The notes: generated by a model from the sequence alone, not told the origin. Positions 47,009 to 56,255 are shown, counted from the first letter of the stretch. The stretch: DNA of 64,000 bases from Labrys wisconsinensis (GCF_030814995.1 NZ_JAUSVX010000015.1:62001-126000), one strand, 5' to 3'. Numbers and translations: made by a program.

Positions 47009-48243
47009 GGATCCCGGGCGTCTTTCGTTCGCTCAGGGGCTTCAACTACCGTCTGTGGGCCGCCGGCGCGCTCGTCTCCAATGTCGGGACGTGGATGCAG
47101 CGCATGGCCCAGGACTGGCTCGTGCTCACCCAGCTCACGCAGCACAGCGCCTCGGCCGTGGGCCTCGTCATGGCGCTCCAGTTCGGGCCGCAGCTTCTCC
47201 TCCTGCCTTGGACAGGCTTCGCCGCCGACCATTTCAACCAGCGCAGGCTGCTGATCGCGACCCAGGCGGCGTTGGGCGCCCTGGCCCTGATCCTGGGCGC
47301 CCTCACGGTCGCCGGCGTCGTCCAGCTCTGGCAGGTCGATGTCCTCGCCTTTCTTCAGGGCTGCGCCGCCGCGTTCGACGCGCCCGTGCGCCAGACCTTC
47401 GTCGCCGAGCTGGTCGGCGACGAGGACCTGCCGAACGCCGTCGCGCTCAACTCGACCTCTTTCAACGCGGCGCGGATGGTCGGCCCGGCGGTCGCCGGCG
47501 TGACCATCGCTGCGATCGGCACGGGCTGGGCTTTCGTGATCAACGGCGCCTCGTTTATCGCGGTGCTGATCTCGCTGTTCCGGCTGCGGGTCTGCGAGCT
47601 GCGTCCCAACCCGCGGGCGGCGCGCGCCAAAGGGAGCTTCCTGGAAGGCTTCCGCTACGTGCGGGGCCGCTCGGACCTCAAGACGATCCTGGTCATGCTG
47701 TTCCTGATCGGGACCTTCGGTCTGAACTTCCCGATCTTCACCTCGACCATGGCCGTCGGGGTGTTCCACGCGGACGCGCGCGCGTTCGGCCTCCTGTCGT
47801 CGATCATGGCCATCGGCACGATGTTGGGCGCCTTGATGGCCGCCGGCCGCGACAGGATCGGGTTCGGATCGCTCCTGCTGGGAGCCGGCGTCTTCGGGCT
47901 CGGCTGCACGCTCGGCGCCCTGGCGCCGAGCTATTGGCTCTTCGCCGGCGCTCTCGTCGTGATCGGCGTGGCCGCCCTGACCTTCACCAACGCGACCAAC
48001 AGCCTGATGCAGCTCTCGACCGAGCCGTCCATGCGCGGGCGGGTGATGGCGCTTCGCATCGGCATAGCGCTCGGGGGCACGCCGATCGGCGCGCCGATCG
48101 TCGGATGGGTCGCCGACAATTTCGGCCCCCGCTGGGCGCTCGGCATCGGGGCGGCGTCGGGTTTCGCGGCCGCCATCGTCGCTGCCGGCTTCCTCGTCCG
48201 GCAATCCGGGCGCGCCGAAGCCGACAAGAGGCGGAGCGCGTGA
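47005..48243 (+). CDS. MFS exporter (EntS/MFS_3 type)
   Basis: 412 residues, about 12 helices. FNYRLWAAGALVSNVGTWMQRMAQDWLV at the start and APVRQTFVAELVGDEDLPNAVALNSTSFNAARMVGPAVAG in the middle are the MFS_3 hallmarks shared with enterobactin exporter EntS. Probably exports a siderophore-like, aromatic or drug molecule, regulated by the MarR gene of the same operon. Its stop codon is in the left arm of a hairpin repeat. Confidence 0.9.
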   Translation: MRIPGVFRSLRGFNYRLWAAGALVSNVGTWMQRMAQDWLVLTQLTQHSASAVGLVMALQFGPQLLLLPWTGFAADHFNQRRLLIATQAALGALALILGALTVAGVVQLWQVDVLAFLQGCAAAFDAPVRQTFVAELVGDEDLPNAVALNSTSFNAARMVGPAVAGVTIAAIGTGWAFVINGASFIAVLISLFRLRVCELRPNPRAARAKGSFLEGFRYVRGRSDLKTILVMLFLIGTFGLNFPIFTSTMAVGVFHADARAFGLLSSIMAIGTMLGALMAAGRDRIGFGSLLLGAGVFGLGCTLGALAPSYWLFAGALVVIGVAALTFTNATNSLMQLSTEPSMRGRVMALRIGIALGGTPIGAPIVGWVADNFGPRWALGIGAASGFAAAIVAAGFLVRQSGRAEADKRRSA

Positions 48244-48270
48244 TCGATTCGATCTGCAGCGATCGCGCTC
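48234..48270. repeat. Hairpin repeat at the MFS stop codon
   Basis: GAGCGCGTGATCG pairs with CGATCGCGCTC (two-base bulge), 13-base loop. Shares GTGATCGATTC and CGATC-CGCTCC with the hairpin at 34909-34943, so it is a second copy of one dispersed element. The stop TGA is inside it; it likely ends the transcript. Confidence 0.6.
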
Positions 48271-48370
48271 CGGAAGCCGGCACGGCCGCCTGCTCGCGGA
48301 ACCCCGCAGATCTCCGGGCCGTCTCCATCGCGCGGCAGGAACGCTCGCCTGTCGTCGCGATGGCGCGCCC

Positions 48371-49345
48371 TCACCCCGCCCTTCCCAGGCGCCGCCAGAT
48401 CTTGCCCGCCATCCCGGCGAGGCCTTGCCGGAACGCCAGCACGCAGACGACGAACACCACGCCCTGGGTCACCGTCACCCAGGAGCCGAGCGGGGCGAGA
48501 TAGGTCTCCATCGCCACCACCACCACCGCGCCGGCCATCGGGCCGAGCACGGTGCCGACGCCGCCGACCAGGGCCATCAGCACCACCTCGCCGGACATGG
48601 TCCATTGCACGTCGGTGAGCGAGGCGAGCTGGAACACCAGCGCCTTGGTGGCGCCGGCCAGGCCCGCCAGCGTCGCCGACAGGGTGAACAGGATCAGCTT
48701 GAAGCGCTCGGGGTGGTAGCCGAGCGACAGCGCCCTCGGCTCGTTGTCGCGGATCGCCTTCATCACCTGGCCGAAGGGCGAATGGACGATGCGGTGGATG
48801 GCGATGAGGCCAGCGAGCACGATCGCCGCGACCAGCGCGTAGAGGACGCGGTCGTCCGACAGATCGATCAGGCCGAACAGCCGGCCGCGCGGCACGGCCT
48901 GGATGCCGTCCTCGCCGCCGGTGAACGGCGCCTGCAGGCAGAAGAAATACACCATCTGCGCCAGCGCCAGCGTGATCATGGCGAAGTAGATGCCCTGGCG
49001 CCGGATGGCCAGGCTCCCGACCACCAGGCCGAGCACCGTCGCCGTGAGCGTGCCGGCGAGGATGGCGAGCTCGGGCGTCAGCCCCCAGGTCTTGGCTGCA
49101 TAGGCGCTGACATAGCTCGCCATGCCGAAGAAGGCGGCATGGCCGAAGGAGAGCAGCCCGCCATAGCCGAGCAGCAGGTTGAAGGCGCAGGCGAACAGGC
49201 CGAAGCACAGCACCTTCATCAGGAAGATGGGATAGAGCACGAAGGGCGCCGCGACGATGAGGACGAGCAGCGCCGCGAAGGCCGCGCGGTCGCCGGCGCC
49301 CTGGCGCCTGTCCGTCGCGGGGGAGGGGATCGCCGGAGCCGCCAT
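48371..49345 (-). CDS. livM: Branched-chain amino acid-type ABC permease LivM
   Basis: 324 residues, about nine helices. GYGGLLSFGHAAFFGMASYVSAYAA around residue 60 and QVMKAIRDNEPRALSLGYHPERFKL around 190 are the LivM signature. Second inner-membrane permease of a Liv-type importer. ATG 49345 overlaps the livH stop by one base. Last gene of the operon. The ligand may be a branched amino acid, urea or short-chain amide. Confidence 0.93.
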   Translation of the reverse strand: MAAPAIPSPATDRRQGAGDRAAFAALLVLIVAAPFVLYPIFLMKVLCFGLFACAFNLLLGYGGLLSFGHAAFFGMASYVSAYAAKTWGLTPELAILAGTLTATVLGLVVGSLAIRRQGIYFAMITLALAQMVYFFCLQAPFTGGEDGIQAVPRGRLFGLIDLSDDRVLYALVAAIVLAGLIAIHRIVHSPFGQVMKAIRDNEPRALSLGYHPERFKLILFTLSATLAGLAGATKALVFQLASLTDVQWTMSGEVVLMALVGGVGTVLGPMAGAVVVVAMETYLAPLGSWVTVTQGVVFVVCVLAFRQGLAGMAGKIWRRLGRAG

Positions 49346-50232
49346 CACGCCGTCCTCCCGAACAGGCCCGCCGGCCGCAGCAGCAGCACCAGCACCATGA
49401 TGACGAAGATGATGGTCGAGGCCGCCTCGGGATAGAACACCTTGGTCAGGCCCTCGACCACGCCGAGGCCGAAGCCGGTGAGGATCGAGCCGAGGATCGA
49501 GCCCATGCCGCCGATCACCACCACGGCGAAGACCACGATGATGGTGTCGCCGCCCATGTTGGGATTGACGGAGTAGATCGGCGCCGCCAGCACGCCGGCG
49601 AAGGCGGCGAGGGCCACGCCGAAGCCGTAGGTCAGCGTCATCAGCCGCGGCACGTTGATGCCGAAGGCCTCCACCAGCTTCGGGTTCTCGGTCGCGGCGC
49701 GCAGGGTCGCGCCGAGCCGGGTCTTCTCGATGATCAGCCAGGTCGAGAGGCACAGCACCAGCGAGGCGGCCACCACGAAGCCGCGATAGACCGGCAGGAA
49801 CATGAAGCCGAGGTTCCAGGCGCCGGTGAGCGCCGGCGGGATGGCGTAGGGCAGGCCGGAAATGCCGTACTGGTTGCGGAACAGGCCCTGGATGATCAGG
49901 GCGAGGCCGAAGGTCAGGAGCAGGCCGTAGAGATGGTCGAGCTGGTAGAGCCGGGCGATGAACAGCCGCTCGATCGCCATGCCGACCAGCCCCACCGCCA
50001 GCGGCGCCAGGATCAGCGCCGGCCAGAAGCCGATGCCGGCATAGGCGAGCAGCATCCAGGCGGCGAAGGCGCCCATCATGTACTGGGCGCCGTGGGTGAA
50101 GTTGATGATGTTGAGCAGGCCGAAGATCACCGCCAGGCCGAGGCTGAGCGTGGCATAGAACGAGCCGTTGATCAGCCCGAGCAGGAGCTGGCCGAGCAGC
50201 GCCTGCAGGGGAATGCCGAACAGCGTGAGCAT
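49345..50232 (-). CDS. livH: Branched-chain amino acid-type ABC permease LivH
   Basis: 295 residues, about eight helices. LINGSFYATLSLGLAVIFGLLNIINFTHGAQYMMGAFAAW is the LivH start. Works with LivM. An inverted repeat separates it from livK upstream. Confidence 0.94.
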   Translation of the reverse strand: MLTLFGIPLQALLGQLLLGLINGSFYATLSLGLAVIFGLLNIINFTHGAQYMMGAFAAWMLLAYAGIGFWPALILAPLAVGLVGMAIERLFIARLYQLDHLYGLLLTFGLALIIQGLFRNQYGISGLPYAIPPALTGAWNLGFMFLPVYRGFVVAASLVLCLSTWLIIEKTRLGATLRAATENPKLVEAFGINVPRLMTLTYGFGVALAAFAGVLAAPIYSVNPNMGGDTIIVVFAVVVIGGMGSILGSILTGFGLGVVEGLTKVFYPEAASTIIFVIMVLVLLLRPAGLFGRTA

Positions 50233-50299
50233 CAGGGCCTCTCGGGTGACGTCATCGGCACGATTTCACGGACCACACAGGCTTTTCCACAACGCTCGA

Positions 50300-50477
50300 G
50301 CGTCATGGCCGGGCTTGACCCGGCCACCCACGCGAACGCCGCCAGATGTGCGATCGAGCGCGATTCTGCGCGAGGCCCCGCTCGTCCATCGTTCGTGCTC
50401 GCCGCCACCCCGACCCGCGGCCTTGTTCCCCAGCGTAGAGTTCGCGTGGATGGCCGGGTCAAGCCCGGCCATGACGC
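50300..50477. repeat. Inverted repeat with near-identical 38-bp arms
   Basis: The left arm (50300-50339) and right arm (50440-50477) are near-perfect reverse complements, each containing ATGGCCGGG-CTTGA-CCCGGCCA-type self-pairing. About 100 bases separate them. The core CATGGCCGGGCTTGACCCGG is a common rhizobial intergenic element. It follows livK on the minus strand. The remaining part of 50233-50568 shows nothing else. Confidence 0.75.
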
Positions 50478-50568
50478 GCTGGGGTCGGGGCTGCGCCACG
50501 CAGTGTCGCCACTCCCGCGCTCCCTCATGACCGAGCTTCCAGGCGAAGCCCCTTCATCCCATTCACCG

Positions 50569-51768
50569 TCACTTCACCAGCGGGCAGCCGCCGTCGGCCA
50601 TCGGCTTGAAGGCCTCGGCCGCGGGGATGGTGGCGAGCAGCTTGTAATAGTCCCACTCGCCCTTGGATTCCGCCGGCTTCTTCACCTCGAACAGGTACAT
50701 GTCGTGGATGACGCGGCCGTCGGCGCGCACCTGGCCCTTGCCCATCAGCGGGTCGTCGGTCGGCATCTCCTTCATCTTGGCGATGACCTGAGCCGGGTCC
50801 TTGCTCTTCAGGGCGTCGATCGCTTTCAGATAGTGCAGCACGCCGGAATAGACGCCGGCATGCACCATGGTCGGCATCTTGCCGCCGCTCCGGGCGGCGA
50901 AGCGCTTGGACCATTCGCGGGTGCCGTCGTTGAGGTCCCAGTAGAAGGCCTCGGTCAGCACCAGGCCCTGCGCCGCCTGAAGGCCCAGGGCGTGCACGTC
51001 GCTGATGAAGATGAGGAGGCCGGCGAGACTCTGGCCGGCCTGGGTGATGCCGAACTCGGAGGCCTGCTTGATGGCGTTGATGGTGTCGCCGCCGGCATTG
51101 GCGAGGCCGATCACCTTGGCGCCGGAGGATTGCGCCTGGAGCAGGAAGGAGGAGAAGTCGCTGGCCGGGAAGGGCGTCTTGACCGAGCCAAGCACTTTGC
51201 CGCCCGCCGCGGTGACGATGGCGGTGGTGTTGTCCTCCAGCGACTTGCCGAAGGCGTAGTCGGCGGTGATGAAGAACCAGGTGTCGCCGCCGCGCTTGAC
51301 CATGGCGCCGCCCGTGCCCTTGGCGAGGGCATAGGTGTCGTAGGTCCAGTGGATGGTGTTGGGCGAGCACTGCTTGCCGGTGAGGTCGGTGGCGCCGGCG
51401 CCGGAATCGATGAAGACCTTGTTCTTCTCCTTGGTGACCTGGCTGACGGCCAGCGCCACCGAGGAGGTCGGCACGTCGAGGATGGCGTCGACGCCGTCCT
51501 GGTCGTACCACTGCCGGGCGATGCCGGCGCCGATGTCGGGCTTGTTCTGGTGGTCGGCCGAGATGATCTCGACCTTGATGCCCTTCTCCGCCGCCTTGAA
51601 GTCCTCCACCGCCATCTGCGCGGCGATGACCGAGCCTTCGCCCGAGAGGTCGGCATAGACGCCGGAGCGGTCGTTGAGCACGCCGAGCTTCACCGCCACC
51701 TCGGCCTGCGCCAGGCCGGCGCTCGCCCCGAGGAGCGCCGCCGCGAGCAGGATGTGTCTGAAGTTCAT
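50569..51768 (-). CDS. livK: Liv-type ABC substrate-binding protein
   Basis: 399 residues with signal peptide (cleavage after AQA, about 22). VKLGVLNDRSGVYADLSGEGSVIAAQMAVEDF is the peripla_BP_6 opening. The conserved ligand loop includes VDAILDVPTSSVALAVSQV, with Ser-Ser-Val in place of the usual T-S/GLN pattern, so the ligand may not be leucine. Periplasmic. Between livF and livH. Confidence 0.93.
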   Translation of the reverse strand: MNFRHILLAAALLGASAGLAQAEVAVKLGVLNDRSGVYADLSGEGSVIAAQMAVEDFKAAEKGIKVEIISADHQNKPDIGAGIARQWYDQDGVDAILDVPTSSVALAVSQVTKEKNKVFIDSGAGATDLTGKQCSPNTIHWTYDTYALAKGTGGAMVKRGGDTWFFITADYAFGKSLEDNTTAIVTAAGGKVLGSVKTPFPASDFSSFLLQAQSSGAKVIGLANAGGDTINAIKQASEFGITQAGQSLAGLLIFISDVHALGLQAAQGLVLTEAFYWDLNDGTREWSKRFAARSGGKMPTMVHAGVYSGVLHYLKAIDALKSKDPAQVIAKMKEMPTDDPLMGKGQVRADGRVIHDMYLFEVKKPAESKGEWDYYKLLATIPAAEAFKPMADGGCPLVK

Positions 51769-51796
51769 GCCGTCCCTCCCATTGCCCGTTCTCGCC

Positions 51797-52540
51797 TCAC
51801 ACGCCGAGATAGGCGTGCAGCTTGTCGATGTTGGCCTCCAGATCCGCGTTGGCGATCCGGTCGACGATCCTGCCCTGCTCGACCACGTAGTGCCGGTCGG
51901 CCACGGTCGCGGCGAAGCGGAAGTTCTGCTCCACCAGGATGATGGTGAAGCCCCGCCGCTTCAGCGCCGCGATGGTGCGGCCGATCTCGCCGATGATGAC
52001 CGGCGCCAGGCCCTCGGTCGGCTCGTCGAGCAGAAGCAGGTTGGCGCCGGTGCGCAGGATGCGGCCGATGGCGAGCATCTGTTGCTCGCCGCCCGAGAGC
52101 TTGGTGCCCTGGCTGGCGGCGCGCTCCTTCAGGTTCGGGAACAGGGCGAGGATGTCCTCGACCGGCAGGCCGCCGGGCTTGACCACCGGCGGCAGCATCA
52201 GGTTCTCGCGAACGGAGAGGCTGGCGAAGATGCCGCGCTCCTCCGGGCAATAGCCGATGCCGAGCCGGGCGATGCGGCGCGAGGGCAGGCCGATGGTCTC
52301 GCGGCCCTCGAACATGATCGAGCCGCGGCGCTGGGGCAGCACGCCTATGATCGACTTCATCGTGGTGGTCTTGCCGGCGCCGTTGCGGCCGAGCAGCGTC
52401 ACCACCTCGCCGGCGCGCACCTCGAAATCCATGCCGTGCAGAACATGCGACTCGCCATACCAGGCGTGGAGGTCGCGCACCGCCAGCAGCGGCGCCGGCG
52501 CCTCGGCCGCGGGGTGGTGGGGCGGCGTGCCGTCAGCCAT
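51797..52540 (-). CDS. livF: ABC transporter ATP-binding protein LivF
   Basis: 247 residues. Walker A LLGRNGAGKTT, Q-loop CPEERGIF, signature LSGGEQQMLAIGRIL, Walker B LLLLDEPTEGLAP, H-loop LVEQN. Single-domain ATPase partner of LivG. ATG 52540 overlaps the livG stop by eight bases. Confidence 0.93.
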   Translation of the reverse strand: MADGTPPHHPAAEAPAPLLAVRDLHAWYGESHVLHGMDFEVRAGEVVTLLGRNGAGKTTTMKSIIGVLPQRRGSIMFEGRETIGLPSRRIARLGIGYCPEERGIFASLSVRENLMLPPVVKPGGLPVEDILALFPNLKERAASQGTKLSGGEQQMLAIGRILRTGANLLLLDEPTEGLAPVIIGEIGRTIAALKRRGFTIILVEQNFRFAATVADRHYVVEQGRIVDRIANADLEANIDKLHAYLGV

Positions 52541-53291
52541 GGCCGCCTCCGCCGATATAGGCCTCGACCACGCGCGGGTCGGCCGAGACGGTGGCATAGT
52601 CGCCCTCCGCCAGCACCTTGCCGCGGGCCAGCACGGTGATGCGGTGCGACAGGGTGGCGACCACCGAGAGATTGTGCTCGACCATCAGGATGGTGCGGTT
52701 CCTGGCGATGCTGCGGATCAGCTCCGTGGTGCGCTCGACATCCTCGCGCCCCATGCCGGCCATCGGCTCGTCGAGCAGCAGCATCTCCGGGTCGAGCGCC
52801 AGCGTGGTCGCGAGCTCGAGGGCACGCTTGCGGCCATAGGAGAGCTGGGCCGCGGGCGTCGCGGCGAAGCCGGCGAGGCCGACGCTCTCGGCCAGCGCCA
52901 GCGCTTCGCCGTCGAGCGCCTCGAGCAGGCGCTGCGGGCGCCAGAAGTCGTAGGAATGGCCGCGCCGGCGCTGCAGGGCGATGCGGATATTCTCCATCAC
53001 GCTCATCTGCCCGAACACGGCCGAGATCTGGAAGGAGCGCACCAGGCCGAGGCGGGCCACGTCCGCCGGCTTCATGCCGGTGATGTCGCGGCCCTTGTAG
53101 GTGATGCTGCCGTCCGACGGCGGCAGGAACTTGGTGAGCAGGTTGAAGCAGGTGGTCTTGCCGGCCCCGTTCGGGCCGATCAGCGCGTGCACCGTGCCGC
53201 GCCGCACCGTGAGGCCGACACCGTCGACAGCCCGGAAGCCCCTGAAATCCTTCGTCAGACCGTCGGTCCGCAGGATGGTGTCGGCTTCCAT
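52533..53291 (-). CDS. livG: ABC transporter ATP-binding protein LivG
   Basis: 252 residues. Walker A LIGPNGAGKTTCFN, signature LSYGRKRALELATTL, Walker B MLLLDEPMAGMG, H-loop MVEHNL. First gene of the livGFKHM operon on the minus strand. ATG 53291 chosen over a TTG at 53318. No regulatory gene beside it. Confidence 0.92.
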   Translation of the reverse strand: MEADTILRTDGLTKDFRGFRAVDGVGLTVRRGTVHALIGPNGAGKTTCFNLLTKFLPPSDGSITYKGRDITGMKPADVARLGLVRSFQISAVFGQMSVMENIRIALQRRRGHSYDFWRPQRLLEALDGEALALAESVGLAGFAATPAAQLSYGRKRALELATTLALDPEMLLLDEPMAGMGREDVERTTELIRSIARNRTILMVEHNLSVVATLSHRITVLARGKVLAEGDYATVSADPRVVEAYIGGGGHG

Positions 53292-53433
53292 GCCGTTGCT
53301 CGTCGCCCCCGCCTGCAACCCTCATAAGTCTTGTTCTTGATGGAGTTATGTCGCCGCGGCCGCAGGTTCGTCAATCGCCCGCGCTGCCCGTTTTTCGCGC
53401 AGCGGTGGCAACTCGGCTTTCGTTCACGGCGGC

Positions 53434-54753
53434 TCAGGGCCCGGGCGCAAGCTCGCGGTCCGGCGCCGCGAAGCGCCGGGCGAGGGCGTGGTAGACCCCG
53501 TCGGGGCAGACCAGGCGCGAGGCCTGGCTGGCGATCAGGCTGCTCAGCATGATCGGGACGACGAGCGCGTGGTCCGAGGTCATCTCGGCCACGATGACGA
53601 AGGACGTCAGCGGAGCCTGCACCACGCCGGCGAGATAGGCCGCCATGCACAGGACGCCGAGCACCGCCAGCGGCATCGGCGGCAGCAGCGGGGCGAGGTC
53701 GCGGGCGATGCCGGCGCCGACCGCCAGGGACGGCGAGAACAGGCCGCCGGGAATGCCGCTGACCGAGGAGAGCGCGGTGGCGACGAGCTTGGCCGGGGCA
53801 AAGGCCAGCGGCAGGCCGGCGTCGCCGCGCAGCACCGCCTGGGCCTGGGCATAGCCGGTGCCGAACACCGTGCCGTCGGCGGCGAAGGCGCAGGCCACCA
53901 CGCCGAGCCCGCACAGCACCGCGAAGGCGACGGGATGGGCCTTGATCCAGGCGCCGGGCCGGCCGGGCAGGCCCTGCGACATCGCCACGATGCCGCGGCT
54001 GAACAGGCCGCCGGCGAGGCCGCAGACGATGCCGGCCACCGGCACCGCGACCCAGGCCGGGCCGAGCGGCAGCACCTCCGGCGTGATGCCGAAATAGGCA
54101 TAGTCGCCCAGGATCGCCAGCGAGGTGAAGCCGGCGGCGATCACCGTGCCGAGGATCAGGCCGCTGGTCCGGACCTCGAAGGAGCGGCTCATCTCCTCGA
54201 TGCCGAAGATCAGCCCCGCCAGCGGCGCGTTGAAGGCCGCCGCCACCCCCGCCGCCGAGCCGGCCAGCAGCAGGCCGGGCTCGCGGTGGCGGGCGAGGCG
54301 CCCCATCGCGGCCATGGCGGCGGCGCCGACCTGCACCGTCGGCCCCTCGCGCCCGGCCGAGGCGCCGCAGAGCAGGCCGAGGATCAGGAGCACGATCTTG
54401 GCCGCCGCCACCTTCAGCGACACCAGCCGGCTCTGCGCGGCCGGATCGGCCTCGCGCATGGCGGCGATCACCTGCGGGATGCCGCTGCCGCCCGCCGTCG
54501 GCGCGAAGCGTCGGGTCAGCCAGGCCGAGAGCCCGAACCCCGCCGGCGTGACCAGGACGGGGGCGAGCGGCCAGGCCTCGCGCAGGGCGGCGAAGGCCTC
54601 CTGCGCGCCGTCGGCCAGCTTGGCCATGGCGATGGCGATGGCGCCGACCGAGAGCCCGCCGACGACGAACGGCACCCGCCGGCTGAGCACCGGCAGCCAG
54701 ATGCGGTGGGAGGGCACCGACAGGCGCCGGCGCGGGGGAGGCTCGGGATCCAT
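53434..54753 (-). CDS. ClC family chloride channel/antiporter
   Basis: 439 residues, about ten membrane segments. Anion-pathway motifs: GGSGIPQ (about 85), AGREGPTVQ (about 126), and GIPGGLFSPSLAVG (about 335). The Glu in GREGP is the gating/proton glutamate. No CBS domains, as in short bacterial members. Likely exchanges chloride and protons (or nitrate). ATG 54753; longer frames have an unlikely composition. Between livG and the regulatory island. Confidence 0.9.
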   Translation of the reverse strand: MDPEPPPRRRLSVPSHRIWLPVLSRRVPFVVGGLSVGAIAIAMAKLADGAQEAFAALREAWPLAPVLVTPAGFGLSAWLTRRFAPTAGGSGIPQVIAAMREADPAAQSRLVSLKVAAAKIVLLILGLLCGASAGREGPTVQVGAAAMAAMGRLARHREPGLLLAGSAAGVAAAFNAPLAGLIFGIEEMSRSFEVRTSGLILGTVIAAGFTSLAILGDYAYFGITPEVLPLGPAWVAVPVAGIVCGLAGGLFSRGIVAMSQGLPGRPGAWIKAHPVAFAVLCGLGVVACAFAADGTVFGTGYAQAQAVLRGDAGLPLAFAPAKLVATALSSVSGIPGGLFSPSLAVGAGIARDLAPLLPPMPLAVLGVLCMAAYLAGVVQAPLTSFVIVAEMTSDHALVVPIMLSSLIASQASRLVCPDGVYHALARRFAAPDRELAPGP

Positions 54754-54872
54754 GGCGGGGTCACGGGAGGAAGGGCCGGTCCTGGCCGCCGGCTTGATAG
54801 ACCGGGCCGGCAGCCGGCACAACCCGCGGGTCCGGCGCGCCCGGTCCGCCGGGCCCGAGGCGGCCGATGGCC

Positions 54873-55457
54873 TCAGCGCCACAGCCGGCAGAGCACGTTC
54901 AGCCCGCAGCGCAGGTCGCCGAGACTGGCCGGGCGGTCGGCGATGATCGCGGCCTTGAGGGCGGCCAGCGCCGCGCGGCCGTCGGGAAGGTCGATCAGGG
55001 CGGTGTAGGCGTCGGCATAGTCGCGGCGGATGCGGGCGATCGCCTCGTCGGACTGGTCCTCCTCCTGGCGCCACGGCCCGCCGTCGGTCAGGATGGTCGA
55101 GGGGCTCTTGGGCGTTGCAAGGGGAATGCCCATCAGGCGGGCATAGCGGGCCACCACCGCGCCCCAGCGCTCGCCCGCCGCGAATTGCTGCGCGTTGATC
55201 TCGCCGGCGAGGCGCAGCCGGCCGAGGAAGCTGCCGGCGAGCTGGCTGCGCAGCTCCGCTTCCGACACGCCGAGGCGCCGCCGGTTTGCTTCGGCGAGCT
55301 GCATGATCTCGTCCTTGGTCTCGCGCTTGTAGCGGCCGGTGCCCGGCTCGCGCTCCTTCAGCTCCCAGGGCTGGCTCGGACGCGTCAGGGCACGCAGCTC
55401 GACGCGGCCGTGCCTGGTGTGCACGACGGCGACGACTCGCTCTCTTCGCTTCTTCAT
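54873..55457 (-). CDS. Hypothetical protein of the S24 island
   Basis: 194 residues, soluble, Arg-rich N-terminus (MKKRRERVVAVVHTRHGR) and acidic C-terminal half. Family not recognised. Start overlaps the stop of the preceding small gene by four bases. Composition and coupling to the other small genes suggest a phage-like accessory protein, perhaps DNA-associated. Confidence 0.62.
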   Translation of the reverse strand: MKKRRERVVAVVHTRHGRVELRALTRPSQPWELKEREPGTGRYKRETKDEIMQLAEANRRRLGVSEAELRSQLAGSFLGRLRLAGEINAQQFAAGERWGAVVARYARLMGIPLATPKSPSTILTDGGPWRQEEDQSDEAIARIRRDYADAYTALIDLPDGRAALAALKAAIIADRPASLGDLRCGLNVLCRLWR

Positions 55458-55636
55458 GGGCTGCTCCAAAGGCCGCTCGTGCTCCGTTCGATGCCCAGCG
55501 CGGCCCGGAAGCGCCGGCCGTCCTCGCCGGGTAGGCCCGGCCGGGCCTCGATCCCGACCGGCATCGCCGCGCCGTCCGGGATCGGGTTCGGCCTGTCCCT
55601 GCGCGGGCGGGCCTGGTTGACGTCCGGCATCGGCAT
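55454..55636 (-). CDS. Small coupled hypothetical protein
   Basis: 60 residues from ATG 55636 (GGAG eight bases upstream). Arg/Pro-rich, no domain. Supported mainly by its four-base overlap with the 194-residue gene and its position between two island genes; it could be a chance frame. Confidence 0.42.
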   Translation of the reverse strand: MPMPDVNQARPRRDRPNPIPDGAAMPVGIEARPGLPGEDGRRFRAALGIERSTSGLWSSP

Positions 55637-55659
55637 CCCTTCTGCTCCGGCCAGGCGGA

Positions 55660-56028
55660 TCAGAGGTCGGCGCACAGGGCGGCGGGCGAGCCGAACAGGC
55701 CCGGCCGGAGCGGCTCGGCATGGCGCGGCGGCCTCGGCAGCGCGGCGATGGCATAGGTCGTCCAGCGCCCGCCACTCGCCTCGAGGTCTTCGAGATGGGC
55801 ACGGCAGGCGGCTTCGAGCACGGGGCTGCCGTCCTCCTCCTCGGCGTCCCAGGCCGCCTCGAAGCGCCGGCGCATCCCGGCCGTTGCCGCCTTGTTGCGG
55901 CGTTTGAGGCAGGAGGCGACGGCGCTCTTGGTGCGTCCCATGGCCGCGCCGATCTCGGCGCGGGTCAGGCCACGGCTGCGCAGCTCGCCCATCCTGTCGA
56001 TCTCTTCGGTGGTCCATTGCGCGGGCAT
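55660..56028 (-). CDS. Myb/SANT-like DNA-binding protein
   Basis: 122 residues from ATG 56028. MPAQWTTEEIDRMGELRSRGLTRAEIGAAMGRTKSAVASCLKR is a Myb/GcrA-like helix-turn-helix: Trp-led helix one, then the recognition helix TKSAVASCLKRR. The C-terminus is acidic then proline-rich. Probably binds DNA; a regulator in the island. The ATG overlaps the previous small gene by one base. Confidence 0.72.
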   Translation of the reverse strand: MPAQWTTEEIDRMGELRSRGLTRAEIGAAMGRTKSAVASCLKRRNKAATAGMRRRFEAAWDAEEEDGSPVLEAACRAHLEDLEASGGRWTTYAIAALPRPPRHAEPLRPGLFGSPAALCADL

Positions 56029-56168
56029 CACAGGGTCTCCACGATGGGGGCCTGGCGCGCGGCGCCGGCCCGGAGCTGAAAGGACCGGCGCGGGCGGGCG
56101 CCGGCATGACGGGCGGGAGGAGTGCGGTCGTCGCTGGAGGGATGGTTGCTGGAGGGATGGTCGCTCAT
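56028..56168 (-). CDS. Small leader protein of the island operon
   Basis: 46 residues from ATG 56168 (GGAG eight bases upstream). Ser/Pro-rich, no domain. Its stop (TGA 56028-56030) overlaps the Myb-like start by one base. A longer start at 56237 is inside the operator zone and unlikely. Confidence 0.45.
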   Translation of the reverse strand: MSDHPSSNHPSSDDRTPPARHAGARPRRSFQLRAGAARQAPIVETL

Positions 56169-56240
56169 GGCGAGGGCTCCGTCGGGTTGGGTGATGCGAA
56201 CGGGATGTCCATCCGCACGTTTTTGGTTTGTTCTCATATA

Positions 56241-56255
56241 TTCTGATTTTTAGAA
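56241..56255. promoter_or_regulatory. Palindromic operator (TTCTGAT-type) upstream of the repressor and small-gene operon
   Basis: TTCTGATTTTTAGAA, a 15-base imperfect palindrome. On the minus strand it follows a -35 hexamer TTGACG (56261-56266) by five bases, as does the operator at 57444-57458 by five bases from TTGACA. It matches that site at 13 of 15 positions. Confidence 0.68.

Noticed and set aside
56228-56245. A possible SOS box near GTTCTCATATATTCT
   Set aside because: The second half-site is TTCT instead of GTTC at N7, so it fails the LexA consensus; the palindrome beside it explains the site better.
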